Shown here: in pieces, positions 1 to 6,882 of the stretch
Numbering within the stretch: position 1 is the stretch's first letter
Layout of the letters: every line of letters begins with the position of its first letter
Assembly (NCBI GenBank): GCA_038206985.1
Contig: JBBRAH010000064.1
Span: 1-8,019, forward strand
DNA from: CAXMST01 sp038206985
Lineage (GTDB): Bacteria; Actinomycetota; Thermoleophilia; Solirubrobacterales; 70-9
Direction of reading: 5' to 3'
DNA length: 8,019 nt
Notes under the pieces: model-generated
Databases searched by the model: none
What the model was told of the DNA's origin: nothing
The model's input: only the letters and a program-made list of their open reading frames with translations
Made by a program: the position numbers and the translations under genes

Positions 1-653
<653 letters not shown>

Positions 654-756
654 GATTTCGATCTGTGGAGGGTTGAAGTGCGGGGTAGCGTGAAGTCGGG
701 GTATACGTCGTCGGCAATGGCTTGGCGACAGTTGCAAGCCGCGCTGCGACCGGCCT

Positions 757-785
757 TGCATAGCTCAGGCCAAGCCTGGCTGCAA
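757..785 (-). promoter_or_regulatory. Possible sigma-70-type promoter for mreB with an internal palindrome
   Basis: Reading the minus strand, TTGCAG (785-780) is separated by exactly 17 bp from TATGCA (762-757). Each hexamer matches the standard consensus at only about three of six positions, so this rests mainly on spacing and location, about 100 bp before the mreB start. The spacer holds a 13-bp dyad, CAGGC-TTG-GCCTG (778-766), which could bind a regulator or be chance in GC-rich DNA. Confidence 0.25.
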
Positions 786-840
786 TTCCCCGGTGGACTC
801 GGTCGCCGCAGGAGACCGCAGTCTAGCGAAGAACTCCCGG

Positions 841-867
841 AAACGACAAATTATTAGCTTTCGCTAA
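841..867 (-). terminator. Probable weak intrinsic terminator after maf
   Basis: On the minus strand TTAGC (867-863), loop GAAA (862-859) and GCTAA (858-854) form a perfect 5-bp stem closed by a stable GNRA-type tetraloop, extendable by one G-U pair. It is followed by TAATTTGTCGTTT (853-841), the most T-rich run near the end of maf. It lies 66 bp past the maf stop, in one of the few AT-rich patches of the window. The stem is short, so termination may be partial. Confidence 0.4.
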
Positions 868-933
868 CGCTTCCTTCGCGGGACCTTAGCGGAAGTACCC
901 CGGCTTGAACGGAGAGTTTCACCTCGAGTCGCT

Positions 934-1491
934 TCAACCGCTCGTGATCAGACCCGGCTCGAGCGCCAGGAGAGCCCGTATCGGCAGTCCGATGACGTTG
1001 GCGACGTCGCCGTCGATCATCGTCACGAGCGCCGAGCCGAGACCCTGCACGGCATAGCCGCCGGCGCGGTCCCGCCACTCCCCCGAAGCGACGTAGAGAG
1101 CGACGAGCTCCGGATCGAGCTCCGCGAACTGCACCCGGGTCCGTTCCAGCGCGCTGCGCTCGCGACCCTCCGCGTCGATCAGCGCGATGCCGCCGAGCAC
1201 CTCGTGCGTACGGCCCGAGAGCCGCAGCAGCGACTCCCGCGCCTGCTCGGGGTCGGCGGGCTTGCCGAGCGTCCGGCCCTCGACCGCGACATCTGTGTCG
1301 GCGCCGAGCACGAGGTCATGGCCTGGATGGGAGGCGCGCCCGGCGCGCGCCTTCCGCAGGGCGTTCTCGACGACGAGCTTCCATGGCTCCCCGTCCGTCA
1401 ACTCCTCGACCTCGGTGCTGACCGCCTCGAACCGGATCCCGGCGAGAGCGAGCAGCTCGCGGCGCCGGGGTGAGGCGGAGGCGAGCAGCAA
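934..1491 (-). CDS. maf: Maf family nucleoside triphosphate pyrophosphatase (YhdE-like)
   Basis: Maf proteins hydrolyse non-canonical or excess nucleoside triphosphates to the monophosphate plus pyrophosphate in the cytoplasm; YhdE-type members prefer dTTP/UTP and modified pyrimidines. The 185-residue product has the family pattern: SASPRRRELL at 5-14 near the N-terminus, ALRKA at 44-48, GADTDV at 63-68 with the likely catalytic Asp65, LGKP at 75-78, SGRTHEVLGG at 92-101, DRAGGYAVQG at 141-150 and NVIGLP at 165-170. SASPRR and the DxAGxYxxQG segment favour the dTTP/UTP type over the m7GTP type (family knowledge). The TTG at 1491 gives the usual start directly before LLASASP, with CAGGG a short way upstream. 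An alternative is CTG at 1530, overlapping the ndk stop. The gap to ndk is 35 bp, so co-transcription is likely. Placing it next to mreB matches the frequent maf-mreB linkage in bacteria. Confidence 0.94.
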   Translation of the reverse strand: MLLASASPRRRELLALAGIRFEAVSTEVEELTDGEPWKLVVENALRKARAGRASHPGHDLVLGADTDVAVEGRTLGKPADPEQARESLLRLSGRTHEVLGGIALIDAEGRERSALERTRVQFAELDPELVALYVASGEWRDRAGGYAVQGLGSALVTMIDGDVANVIGLPIRALLALEPGLITSG

Positions 1492-1526
1492 GCCGGAACC
1501 CTGACCGGCCGTGCGCTCCCCCGTGC

Positions 1527-1940
1527 TCAGAGCTCGGGGAACCAGATGCCGATCTCGCGCGTGGCCGACTCGTCGGAATCGGAGCCGTGCACGAGGTTGA
1601 AGGTGACCTCGGTGCCGAAGTCGCCGCGGATCGAGCCGGTCTCGGCCTCGACCGGGTTGGTGGCGCCGATCAGCTGCCGGGCGGCCTTGACGGCCTCGAG
1701 TCCCTCCAGCACGGCGGCGACCAGCGGTCCCCCGGTGATGAACTCGACGAGCTCGCCGAAGAACGGCTTCTCGGTGTGCTCGGCGTAGTGCTCGTGGGCG
1801 GTCGCCTGATCGGCGGTGAGCAGCTTCAGCGCGGTGAGGGTCAGGCCCTTGCGCTCGAAGCGCGCCAGCACCTCGCCGGTGAGACCGCGCTCGTAGGCGT
1901 CGGGCTTGACGAGGATCAGGGTGCGTGTGGAATCGGCCAT
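1527..1940 (-). CDS. ndk: Nucleoside diphosphate kinase
   Basis: Ndk moves the gamma phosphate from ATP to NDPs through a phosphohistidine intermediate, balancing NTP and dNTP pools. The product is 137 residues, the normal bacterial length. All standard active-site residues are visible at their usual numbers: Lys12 in LVKPDAYERG, Tyr52, Phe60, Arg88, Thr94, Arg105 in SIRGDFG, Asn115 and catalytic His118 in NLVHGSDSDES, ending in EIGIWFPEL. The ATG at 1940 is preferred because a clear Shine-Dalgarno sequence, GAGGA, ends 8 bases before it. An in-frame TTG at 1955 would give five extra residues, but it includes that ribosome site and overlaps the upstream stop as TTGA. The upstream zinc ribbon gene ends 11 bp before the ATG, and maf follows 35 bp after the stop, suggesting a nucleotide-metabolism operon segment. 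Confidence 0.97.
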   Translation of the reverse strand: MADSTRTLILVKPDAYERGLTGEVLARFERKGLTLTALKLLTADQATAHEHYAEHTEKPFFGELVEFITGGPLVAAVLEGLEAVKAARQLIGATNPVEAETGSIRGDFGTEVTFNLVHGSDSDESATREIGIWFPEL

Positions 1941-1951
1941 CTTGTGGTTCC

Positions 1952-2722
1952 TCAAGTTCTGCTCGTGGGTTTGCGCCGGGGCCGCTCGCGGCCATCGGCG
2001 TCCGGGGGACCCTGGTCTGCGGGGGCCGGCTTGGGGGCTGTGGAGCCGGAGCTGCCCGTCGAGGAAGAGCCCTGTGCGGCAGAGGTCCGGCGCTTGGCTT
2101 GGGGCGGCCTCTGCTGGCGCTCTCCGGAGGCTGAAGCCGGGCGCTCGGAGCTCTGGCGCTCGGAGCTCTGGCGCTGAGAGGGAGGCCGCCGCTTGGGCTC
2201 CGGCCTGTCACTGCGCTGGGGTGGGGCTCCGGAGCGAGCCGGCTTCTTGCCGCCGCGGGGGCTCTTCGAGCCGCTGCGGGCCGCGATCGCGGTCTCGCAG
2301 TGCGGACAGATCGACCAGCGCGGGTCGACGGGGCGGCCACAGGAGCGGCAGGGGTCCTTGAGCCGCTGCTGACACTCGGGGCAGCGCAGCCATGAGAGTT
2401 CGATCGGATGCTCGCAACGCGGACAGGACGTTTCCGTCAGTCGCCGCAGTCGTAACTCGGCGGCGCGGGTTTCGAGTTCCCGCTCGCGAGCGTCCTCGAG
2501 AAACTCCGGCGGGCGCAGGATCGTGTAGACGACCGTGCCGATGAAGGGGAAGAGCGAGGCGGCTGTCGCGGTCGCCACGAGAACCGGATCGCCGATCCGG
2601 CGGCGGGCATCGGCGAACGTCCAGTAGACGAGCGCGAGCCAGATAACAACGAGGACCAAGACGAGCAGATTGACCGCAAGGCTCAGTGAACCGTCTTCGA
2701 TTCCAAATAGAGCTGTGAGCAT
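1952..2722 (-). CDS. Two-span membrane protein with double zinc ribbon and long basic disordered tail
   Basis: Function unknown. The 256 residues divide into three parts. Residues 14-36 and 46-70 are hydrophobic and look like two membrane spans; the second, with FPFIGTVVYTILRPPE, resembles the PLDc_N-type segment found in many small membrane proteins. A charged helix (about 74-97) leads to two CxxC-CxxC zinc ribbons: Cys100/103/114/117 and Cys125/128/139/142, with the typical CPxC, CxSCGRPVD and ICPHCE wording of double zinc ribbon (DZR) domains. Residues 145-256 are rich in Pro, Ser, Arg and Lys and look disordered, with a tandem QSSER repeat. The ATG at 2722 lacks a good ribosome site; a TAGACT element lies 13 bases upstream, so a short leader is possible. 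The zinc ribbons and tail are probably cytoplasmic (inference from charge). The gene sits directly before ndk but has no obvious link to nucleotide metabolism. Nucleic-acid or protein binding are both possible. Confidence 0.85.
   Translation of the reverse strand: MLTALFGIEDGSLSLAVNLLVLVLVVIWLALVYWTFADARRRIGDPVLVATATAASLFPFIGTVVYTILRPPEFLEDARERELETRAAELRLRRLTETSCPRCEHPIELSWLRCPECQQRLKDPCRSCGRPVDPRWSICPHCETAIAARSGSKSPRGGKKPARSGAPPQRSDRPEPKRRPPSQRQSSERQSSERPASASGERQQRPPQAKRRTSAAQGSSSTGSSGSTAPKPAPADQGPPDADGRERPRRKPTSRT
2141..2175 (-). repeat. 15-bp in-frame tandem repeat encoding QSSER
   Basis: Two perfect copies of a 15-bp unit (2141-2155 and 2156-2170), plus the first 5 bases of a third (2171-2175). 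On the coding strand each unit reads CAGAGCTCCGAGCGC, giving Gln-Ser-Ser-Glu-Arg inside the disordered tail of the zinc ribbon membrane protein. Being a multiple of three, a change in copy number would not break the frame. Identical third positions in both copies suggest a recent duplication. Confidence 0.9.
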
Positions 2723-2762
2723 CAGTGGGCCGGGAGTCTAAACACCGGATCGGCACGCAACA

Positions 2763-2784
2763 CCCACCGGCCGCAGCCGGCGGG
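2763..2784 (-). terminator. GC-rich hairpin, possible terminator of the valS-folC unit
   Basis: On the minus strand CCCGCCGGC (2784-2776), loop TGCG and GCCGGTGGG (2771-2763) pair over 9 bp with one G-U. On the plus strand the same position is an A-C mismatch, so the structure favours minus-strand RNA. It lies about 33 bp past the stop of the microprotein gene and about 40 bp before the zinc ribbon gene. The tail, TGTTGCGTG, is not T-rich, so it may instead be a weak or non-canonical terminator or an mRNA 3'-end stabiliser. Confidence 0.3.
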
Positions 2785-2817
2785 CGGAGTCGATCGTGGC
2801 GGTCACGGTCGGACGCC

Positions 2818-2937
2818 TCAGAGAAACAGCCGCCCGAACAGGTAGCCGATACCGAAGAAGACGAGGATCACGCCGGCGACCACGACGGCCACCAGCCCCA
2901 TCATCGAGAGGAGCTCTGATCGCGCTTCACGGTCCAT
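2818..2937 (-). CDS. Small single-span membrane protein overlapping the 3' end of folC
   Basis: A 39-codon frame in a different register from folC. It begins with a short charged segment, MDREARSELLSMM, followed by a continuous hydrophobic stretch (about 14-34: GLVAVVVAGVILVFFGIGY) and a short GRLFL end, so it reads as a one-pass membrane microprotein with its N-terminus probably inside. The ATG at 2937 gives a 37-nt overlap with folC. A second candidate, ATG at 2904, overlaps the folC stop as ATGA and would give 28 residues by translational coupling. No strong ribosome site marks either. Supporting a real gene: a coherent hydrophobic design continuing well past the folC stop, third positions mostly G or C, and placement inside a tight operon. 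No family is recognised and no function is offered. Confidence 0.6.
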   Translation of the reverse strand: MDREARSELLSMMGLVAVVVAGVILVFFGIGYLFGRLFL

Positions 2938-4154
2938 AGGTACCGCAGAAGGTAGTGGGAACCGACGCAAAGTGCCACCCCATGCCGGCTGCGGGCCAGA
3001 GCGATCGCGCGCTGCACCGCGAGGGCCGGATCCGGCTCCAGCTCCACGCTCAGACCGGGCCGGGCGAACGCCGCCCCGAGCTGCTCCGGTCCGAGGGCCC
3101 TGGCCCCCGGCCGTCCCATCGCCGGCCCCGGGTCGGCGGCGGTGCAGATCACAGAGCTCAACGCGGGCGACAGCGCGGCCGCGATCGCCTTCGTGTCCTT
3201 GTCCGCGAGCACCGAAATGCAGGCGTGGACGCCGCGTCCACCGCTGAGCCCCGGGAGCGCCTTGGCGAGGGCCAGAGCGCCCTCCTCGTTGTGGGCGACA
3301 TCCGCGATCACCGGCGGGTCGCCGTCGATCAGCTCCGCCCGACCGGCGAGCCCGAGTCCGCCGAGTGCAACCCCGATCTCGGACTCGGAGAGCTGCGGCG
3401 CGAGGGCCCGCGCGAGCTCGACCGCGACCCCCGCATTACGGCGCAGGAAGGGTGCGAGGTGCGCGGGAAGCAAACGCGGGTCGGGCACCCGCGCATGCAG
3501 CAACGTGGCTCCCAGCTCCAGGGCGGTGCTCGCCGCCAGGGCATCGATCTCGGGTTCGAGCGCGCCGACAACCAGAGTCGAGCCCTCCTCGAGCACGGCG
3601 AGCTTCTCCAGGGCGATCAGCTCGCGCGTGTCGCCGAGCCACTCGGTGTGGTCGAGAGCCACGGACGTGAGTGCGGTGGCCGCGGAGTGGATCACGTTGG
3701 TCGCGTCGAGCCGGCCACCGAGCCCGGCCTCGACGACGGCCGAATCCACCCCCGCATTGCGGAAGGCGACGAACGAGGCCGCGATGGCCGCTTCGAACTG
3801 GGTCACGCGCTCGCGCTCGGGAAGCCCCCGCTCAACGGCCTCGACCGCTGTGGCCACCTCAGCGACCGCCTCCGCGAACGGCGCGGCCTCGATCTCGGCG
3901 CCTCCGATCCGGGTCCGCTCGCTCCAGCGGAAGGTATGCGGCGAGATGCAGACGCCCGTCCGCAGGCCGGACGCCTCGAGCAGCGCCGCGGTCATCAGGG
4001 TCACCGAGGTCTTGCCATTGGTGCCGACGACGTGCAGCGTCGGACATGCCGCCTGGGGCTCACCCAGCTCCGTGCACAGCGCCCGCATGCGCTCCAGGCC
4101 GAGACGCCAGCCGACCGGCTCGAGGTCGGCGAGCCAGCGCTCCGGATCCGTCAA
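2901..4154 (-). CDS. folC: Dihydrofolate synthase / folylpolyglutamate synthase
   Basis: FolC is a Mur-ligase-type ATP enzyme that joins glutamate to dihydropteroate and extends the polyglutamate tail of folates in the cytoplasm. The 417 residues, a normal length, show the P-loop GTNGKTSV at 44-51, SPHTFRWSERTRIGG at 71-85, EAGLGGRLDATN at 142-153, DHTEWLG at 168-174, the Glu183-Lys184 pair whose lysine is often carbamylated in this family, AGRAELI at 270-276, DVAHNEEG at 285-292 and VLADKD at 315-320. The start is TTG at 4154, overlapping the valS stop by 4 nt (TTGA), with GGAAGAG upstream inside valS; translational coupling to valS is likely. Two motif changes are visible: DVAHNEEG where DGAHNPxG is usual, and EKLAV where EKAGI is usual. 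Both remain within the family. valS-folC adjacency is common in bacteria. Confidence 0.95.
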   Translation of the reverse strand: MTDPERWLADLEPVGWRLGLERMRALCTELGEPQAACPTLHVVGTNGKTSVTLMTAALLEASGLRTGVCISPHTFRWSERTRIGGAEIEAAPFAEAVAEVATAVEAVERGLPERERVTQFEAAIAASFVAFRNAGVDSAVVEAGLGGRLDATNVIHSAATALTSVALDHTEWLGDTRELIALEKLAVLEEGSTLVVGALEPEIDALAASTALELGATLLHARVPDPRLLPAHLAPFLRRNAGVAVELARALAPQLSESEIGVALGGLGLAGRAELIDGDPPVIADVAHNEEGALALAKALPGLSGGRGVHACISVLADKDTKAIAAALSPALSSVICTAADPGPAMGRPGARALGPEQLGAAFARPGLSVELEPDPALAVQRAIALARSRHGVALCVGSHYLLRYLWTVKRDQSSSR

Positions 4155-6739
4155 CCGCCGAGCTCTTCCATTTCAGCCCGGTAGGCCGCGAGCTTGGAGC
4201 GCTCCTCCTCGACCACCTCGGGTGGAGCCTTGGCAACGAAGCCCTCGTTGGCGAGCTTCTTCTCGCCGCGCTCGACCTCGGAGCGCAGCTTGTCCCGCCG
4301 TTCGCTCAGGCGGGCGTCCATAGCCTCGCGGTCGAGCGCCTCGGAGGCGAGGATCTCGATCGTGCCGACGGTTGCGACGGCCTCCCCTGGGCCGCTCTCG
4401 CCGGCCTCGAAATCGAGTCGCGCCAGACGGCCGACGAGCTCCGGTGGGCTGCCGTCGGTGGAGCGAGCCGCGAGGATCGCCGAGGGCGGCACGTCGGCGA
4501 GCTCGCGCCAGCGCCGCAGGTCGCGGGTCTGTGCGATCGCGGCCTCGACCGCGGTCTCGGCGTCAGCGTCGATGTGGGTCTCCTCGGCCGCCGGGAAAGC
4601 CGAGACGACGAGCTGGGCGTCGCGGCCGGGGAGATAGGACCAGATCTCCTCGGTGACGAACGGCATGATCGGGTGTGCCAGGGCGAGCGTGCGCTCGAGG
4701 ACGTGGAGCAGATTGCCGGCCGCGGCGCCGCCGTCCTCCCCACTCTCGTCGTAGAGGCGCGGCTTGACGATCTCCAGATACCAGTCGCAGAGCTCCGACC
4801 AGAGAAAGCGGTAGAGCTCCAGCGCGGCGTGGGAGACGTCGTAGGACTCGAGCTGCTCGTCGATGGTGGCGACGGTGCGCTCGAGCCGCGAGAGGATCCA
4901 GCGATCCTCCACCCGCTCCACGGCGGGCGCCGGGGTCGCGTCGCCGCCGTTGAGCAGGATCAGGCGCGAGGCGTTCCACATCTTGTTGGCCAGGTCGCGT
5001 CCCTGCTGGACCTTGGCCTCGCTGAAGCGCACGTCCTGGCTGGAGGACATGGCCAGCAGCCCGAAGCGCAGCGCGTCGGCCCCGTGCTTGTCGATCTCCT
5101 GCAGAGGGTCGATGCCCGTGCCGAGGCTCTTCGACATGCGGCGCCCGTCGGGGGCCTGGATTACTGAGTGGATATAGACGTCGTGGAAGGGAACGTCACC
5201 GGCGAACTCGAGCCCACACATGATCATCCGTGCCACCCACAGATAGATGATGTCCCGCGCGGTGGAGAGCAGATCGGTCGGGTAGAAGGCGCGCAGCTCG
5301 GGTGTGTCTTCCGGCCAGCCAAGCGTCGCAAAGGGCCAGAGCGCCGAGCTGAACCAGGTATCGAGCACGTCGGGGTCGCGACGCAGTTCGCCGTCGCAGG
5401 ACGCGCAGCGCTCGGGTTCGGTCTCGGCGACGTAGGTCTCCTCGCAGGCATCGCAGTACCAGACGGGAAGCTGGTGGCCCCACCAGAGCTGGCGGCTCAC
5501 GCACCAGGGGCGGATGCCCTCCATCCAGTCGAGGTAGACGCGGCTCCAGCGCTCGGGAGTGATGTTGACGCGGCCGTCGCGGACGACCTCGATCGCGGGC
5601 TTGGCGAGCTGGTCCATGGCGCAAAACCACTGCAGCGAGATCAGCGGCTCGATTCGCTCGCCGGAGCGGTGCGAGAAAGGCACGGAGTGCGTGTAGGGCT
5701 CCTCGGCCGAGATCGCGCCGAGATCGCGTAGCTCGGCGACGACGCCCTCCTGCGCGTCGGCCGCGGAGAGCCCTACGAAGCGCTCCGGGGCCGGCTCGAT
5801 CATGCGCCCGTCCTCGCCGATCACCGAGATCTCCTCGAGCCCGTGCTTGCGGCCGATGTCGAAGTCGTTGGGATCGTGACCGGGAGTGATCTTCAGGGCG
5901 CCGGTGCCGAAGGAGATGTCCACGTAGGGGTCGGCGATGATCGGCAGGCTGCGACCCACCAGGGGCAACTCGCAGCTCTTGCCGACCAGGTCCGCATAGC
6001 GCTCGTCATCGGGGTTGACCGCGATCGCAGTGTCGGCGAGCATCGTCTCCGGGCGGACCGTGGCGACGGTCAGGACACGGTCGGAGCCCTCGACCGGGTA
6101 GTCGATCGAGTACAGCGTGTCGGCTACCTCGCGGTTCTCGACCTCGAGGTCGGAGATCGCCGAGTTGCTGCCCGGGTCCCAGTTGACCATGTAGTTGTCG
6201 CGGTAGATGTAGCCCTTTTCATGCAGCTTCGTGAAGACCCGGTAGACAGCTTTGACGTAGCCCTCGTCGAGCGTGAAGCGCTCGTCCTGGTAGTCGCATG
6301 AGGCGCCGAGCCGTTTGAACTGCTCGATGATCTTGTCCCCGTATTCGGTGCGCCACTCCCAGACCCGCTCGACAAAGGCCTCGCGGCCCATCTCATGCCG
6401 GGAGCCGCCCTGTTTGCGCAGTTGCTTCTCGACCACCGACTGGGTGCCGATTCCGGCGTGGTCAGTGCCGAGGATCCATTTGACCCGCCGGCCCTCCATG
6501 CGCCGCTTGCGTGCCATCGCGTCCTGGATCGAGCCGTTCAGCGCGTGGCCCATGTGCAGGGAGCCGGTCACGTTCGGTGGCGGGATCGCGATCGAATAGT
6601 TCTCCTCCGCCCTGCCCTCCGGCTCCGGATGGAAGTAGCCGGCCTCGATCCAGGAACCGAAGATCCGTCCCTCGACCTCACCCGCGTCATAACGGGTCTT
6701 CTGCTCCAGGGTCGCGCGTCTGTCCGGATTCATGCTCAT
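4151..6739 (-). CDS. valS: Valine--tRNA ligase
   Basis: ValRS charges tRNA-Val with valine and edits misactivated threonine. The 862-residue class I synthetase has the HIGH signature as HMGH (62-65) after PPPNVTGS, the second ATP signature as MSKS (535-538, preceded by Arg rather than the usual Lys), a CP1 editing domain (about 200-350) with TVRPETMLADTA (227-238) and GHDPNDFDIG (287-296), and an inserted zinc ribbon, Cys429/432/445/448. The catalytic core returns at DPDVLDTWFSSALWP (455-469). The anticodon-binding helices follow (about 610-760, with WSELCDWYLEIVKPRLY and HPIMPFVTEEIW), then the C-terminal coiled-coil arm (about 800-862). ATG at 6739 is taken as start; an ATG two codons later is equally possible. 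Neither has a ribosome site; upstream is CCTCC. An AT-rich TAACTAAACT about 12 bases before the start could be a -10 region giving a near-leaderless mRNA (weak). folC overlaps the stop. Confidence 0.98.
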   Translation of the reverse strand: MSMNPDRRATLEQKTRYDAGEVEGRIFGSWIEAGYFHPEPEGRAEENYSIAIPPPNVTGSLHMGHALNGSIQDAMARKRRMEGRRVKWILGTDHAGIGTQSVVEKQLRKQGGSRHEMGREAFVERVWEWRTEYGDKIIEQFKRLGASCDYQDERFTLDEGYVKAVYRVFTKLHEKGYIYRDNYMVNWDPGSNSAISDLEVENREVADTLYSIDYPVEGSDRVLTVATVRPETMLADTAIAVNPDDERYADLVGKSCELPLVGRSLPIIADPYVDISFGTGALKITPGHDPNDFDIGRKHGLEEISVIGEDGRMIEPAPERFVGLSAADAQEGVVAELRDLGAISAEEPYTHSVPFSHRSGERIEPLISLQWFCAMDQLAKPAIEVVRDGRVNITPERWSRVYLDWMEGIRPWCVSRQLWWGHQLPVWYCDACEETYVAETEPERCASCDGELRRDPDVLDTWFSSALWPFATLGWPEDTPELRAFYPTDLLSTARDIIYLWVARMIMCGLEFAGDVPFHDVYIHSVIQAPDGRRMSKSLGTGIDPLQEIDKHGADALRFGLLAMSSSQDVRFSEAKVQQGRDLANKMWNASRLILLNGGDATPAPAVERVEDRWILSRLERTVATIDEQLESYDVSHAALELYRFLWSELCDWYLEIVKPRLYDESGEDGGAAAGNLLHVLERTLALAHPIMPFVTEEIWSYLPGRDAQLVVSAFPAAEETHIDADAETAVEAAIAQTRDLRRWRELADVPPSAILAARSTDGSPPELVGRLARLDFEAGESGPGEAVATVGTIEILASEALDREAMDARLSERRDKLRSEVERGEKKLANEGFVAKAPPEVVEEERSKLAAYRAEMEELGG

Positions 6740-6862
6740 CGAGGAGGCGCGAGTTTAGTTATGCGAGGCCGAATCGCAGGCTCCACAGAAACGCCACACA
6801 TCCGGCACAGAGGGCCACCCACCCGTGACGCCCGGGCAGGCACGCTTCTCAGTGCCCCGCGA

Positions 6863-6882
6863 GACCGACGGAATCGGCGGTC
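6863..6882 (-). terminator. Short hairpin at the end of the secreted-protein gene
   Basis: GACCGACG (6863-6870) and CGGCGGTC (6875-6882) pair over 8 bp with one mismatch around loop GAAT, starting within the stop codon of the exported-protein gene. No T run follows on the minus strand (TCGCGGGG). It could be a U-less terminator separating this gene from valS, or chance. The remaining part of this 141-bp gap shows only weak 4-5 bp dyads. Confidence 0.25.

Noticed and set aside
934..2340. One continuous 468-codon minus-strand frame covering maf and reaching into ndk and the zinc ribbon gene
   Set aside because: Only its last 185 codons encode Maf. The part before is an out-of-frame reading of ndk and the zinc ribbon gene, rich in Arg/Pro/Ala. 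It is not a fusion.
2955..4323. Several plus-strand frames of 390-410 codons opposite folC
   Set aside because: They mirror folC, which has full motif support. Their products are Arg/Pro/Ser/Ala-rich with no recognisable domain, as expected from antisense frames in GC-rich DNA.
3671..5167. 498-codon plus-strand frame opposite folC and valS
   Set aside because: It spans the junction of two well-supported minus-strand genes, has no ribosome site evidence and no domain, and its composition matches an antisense shadow.
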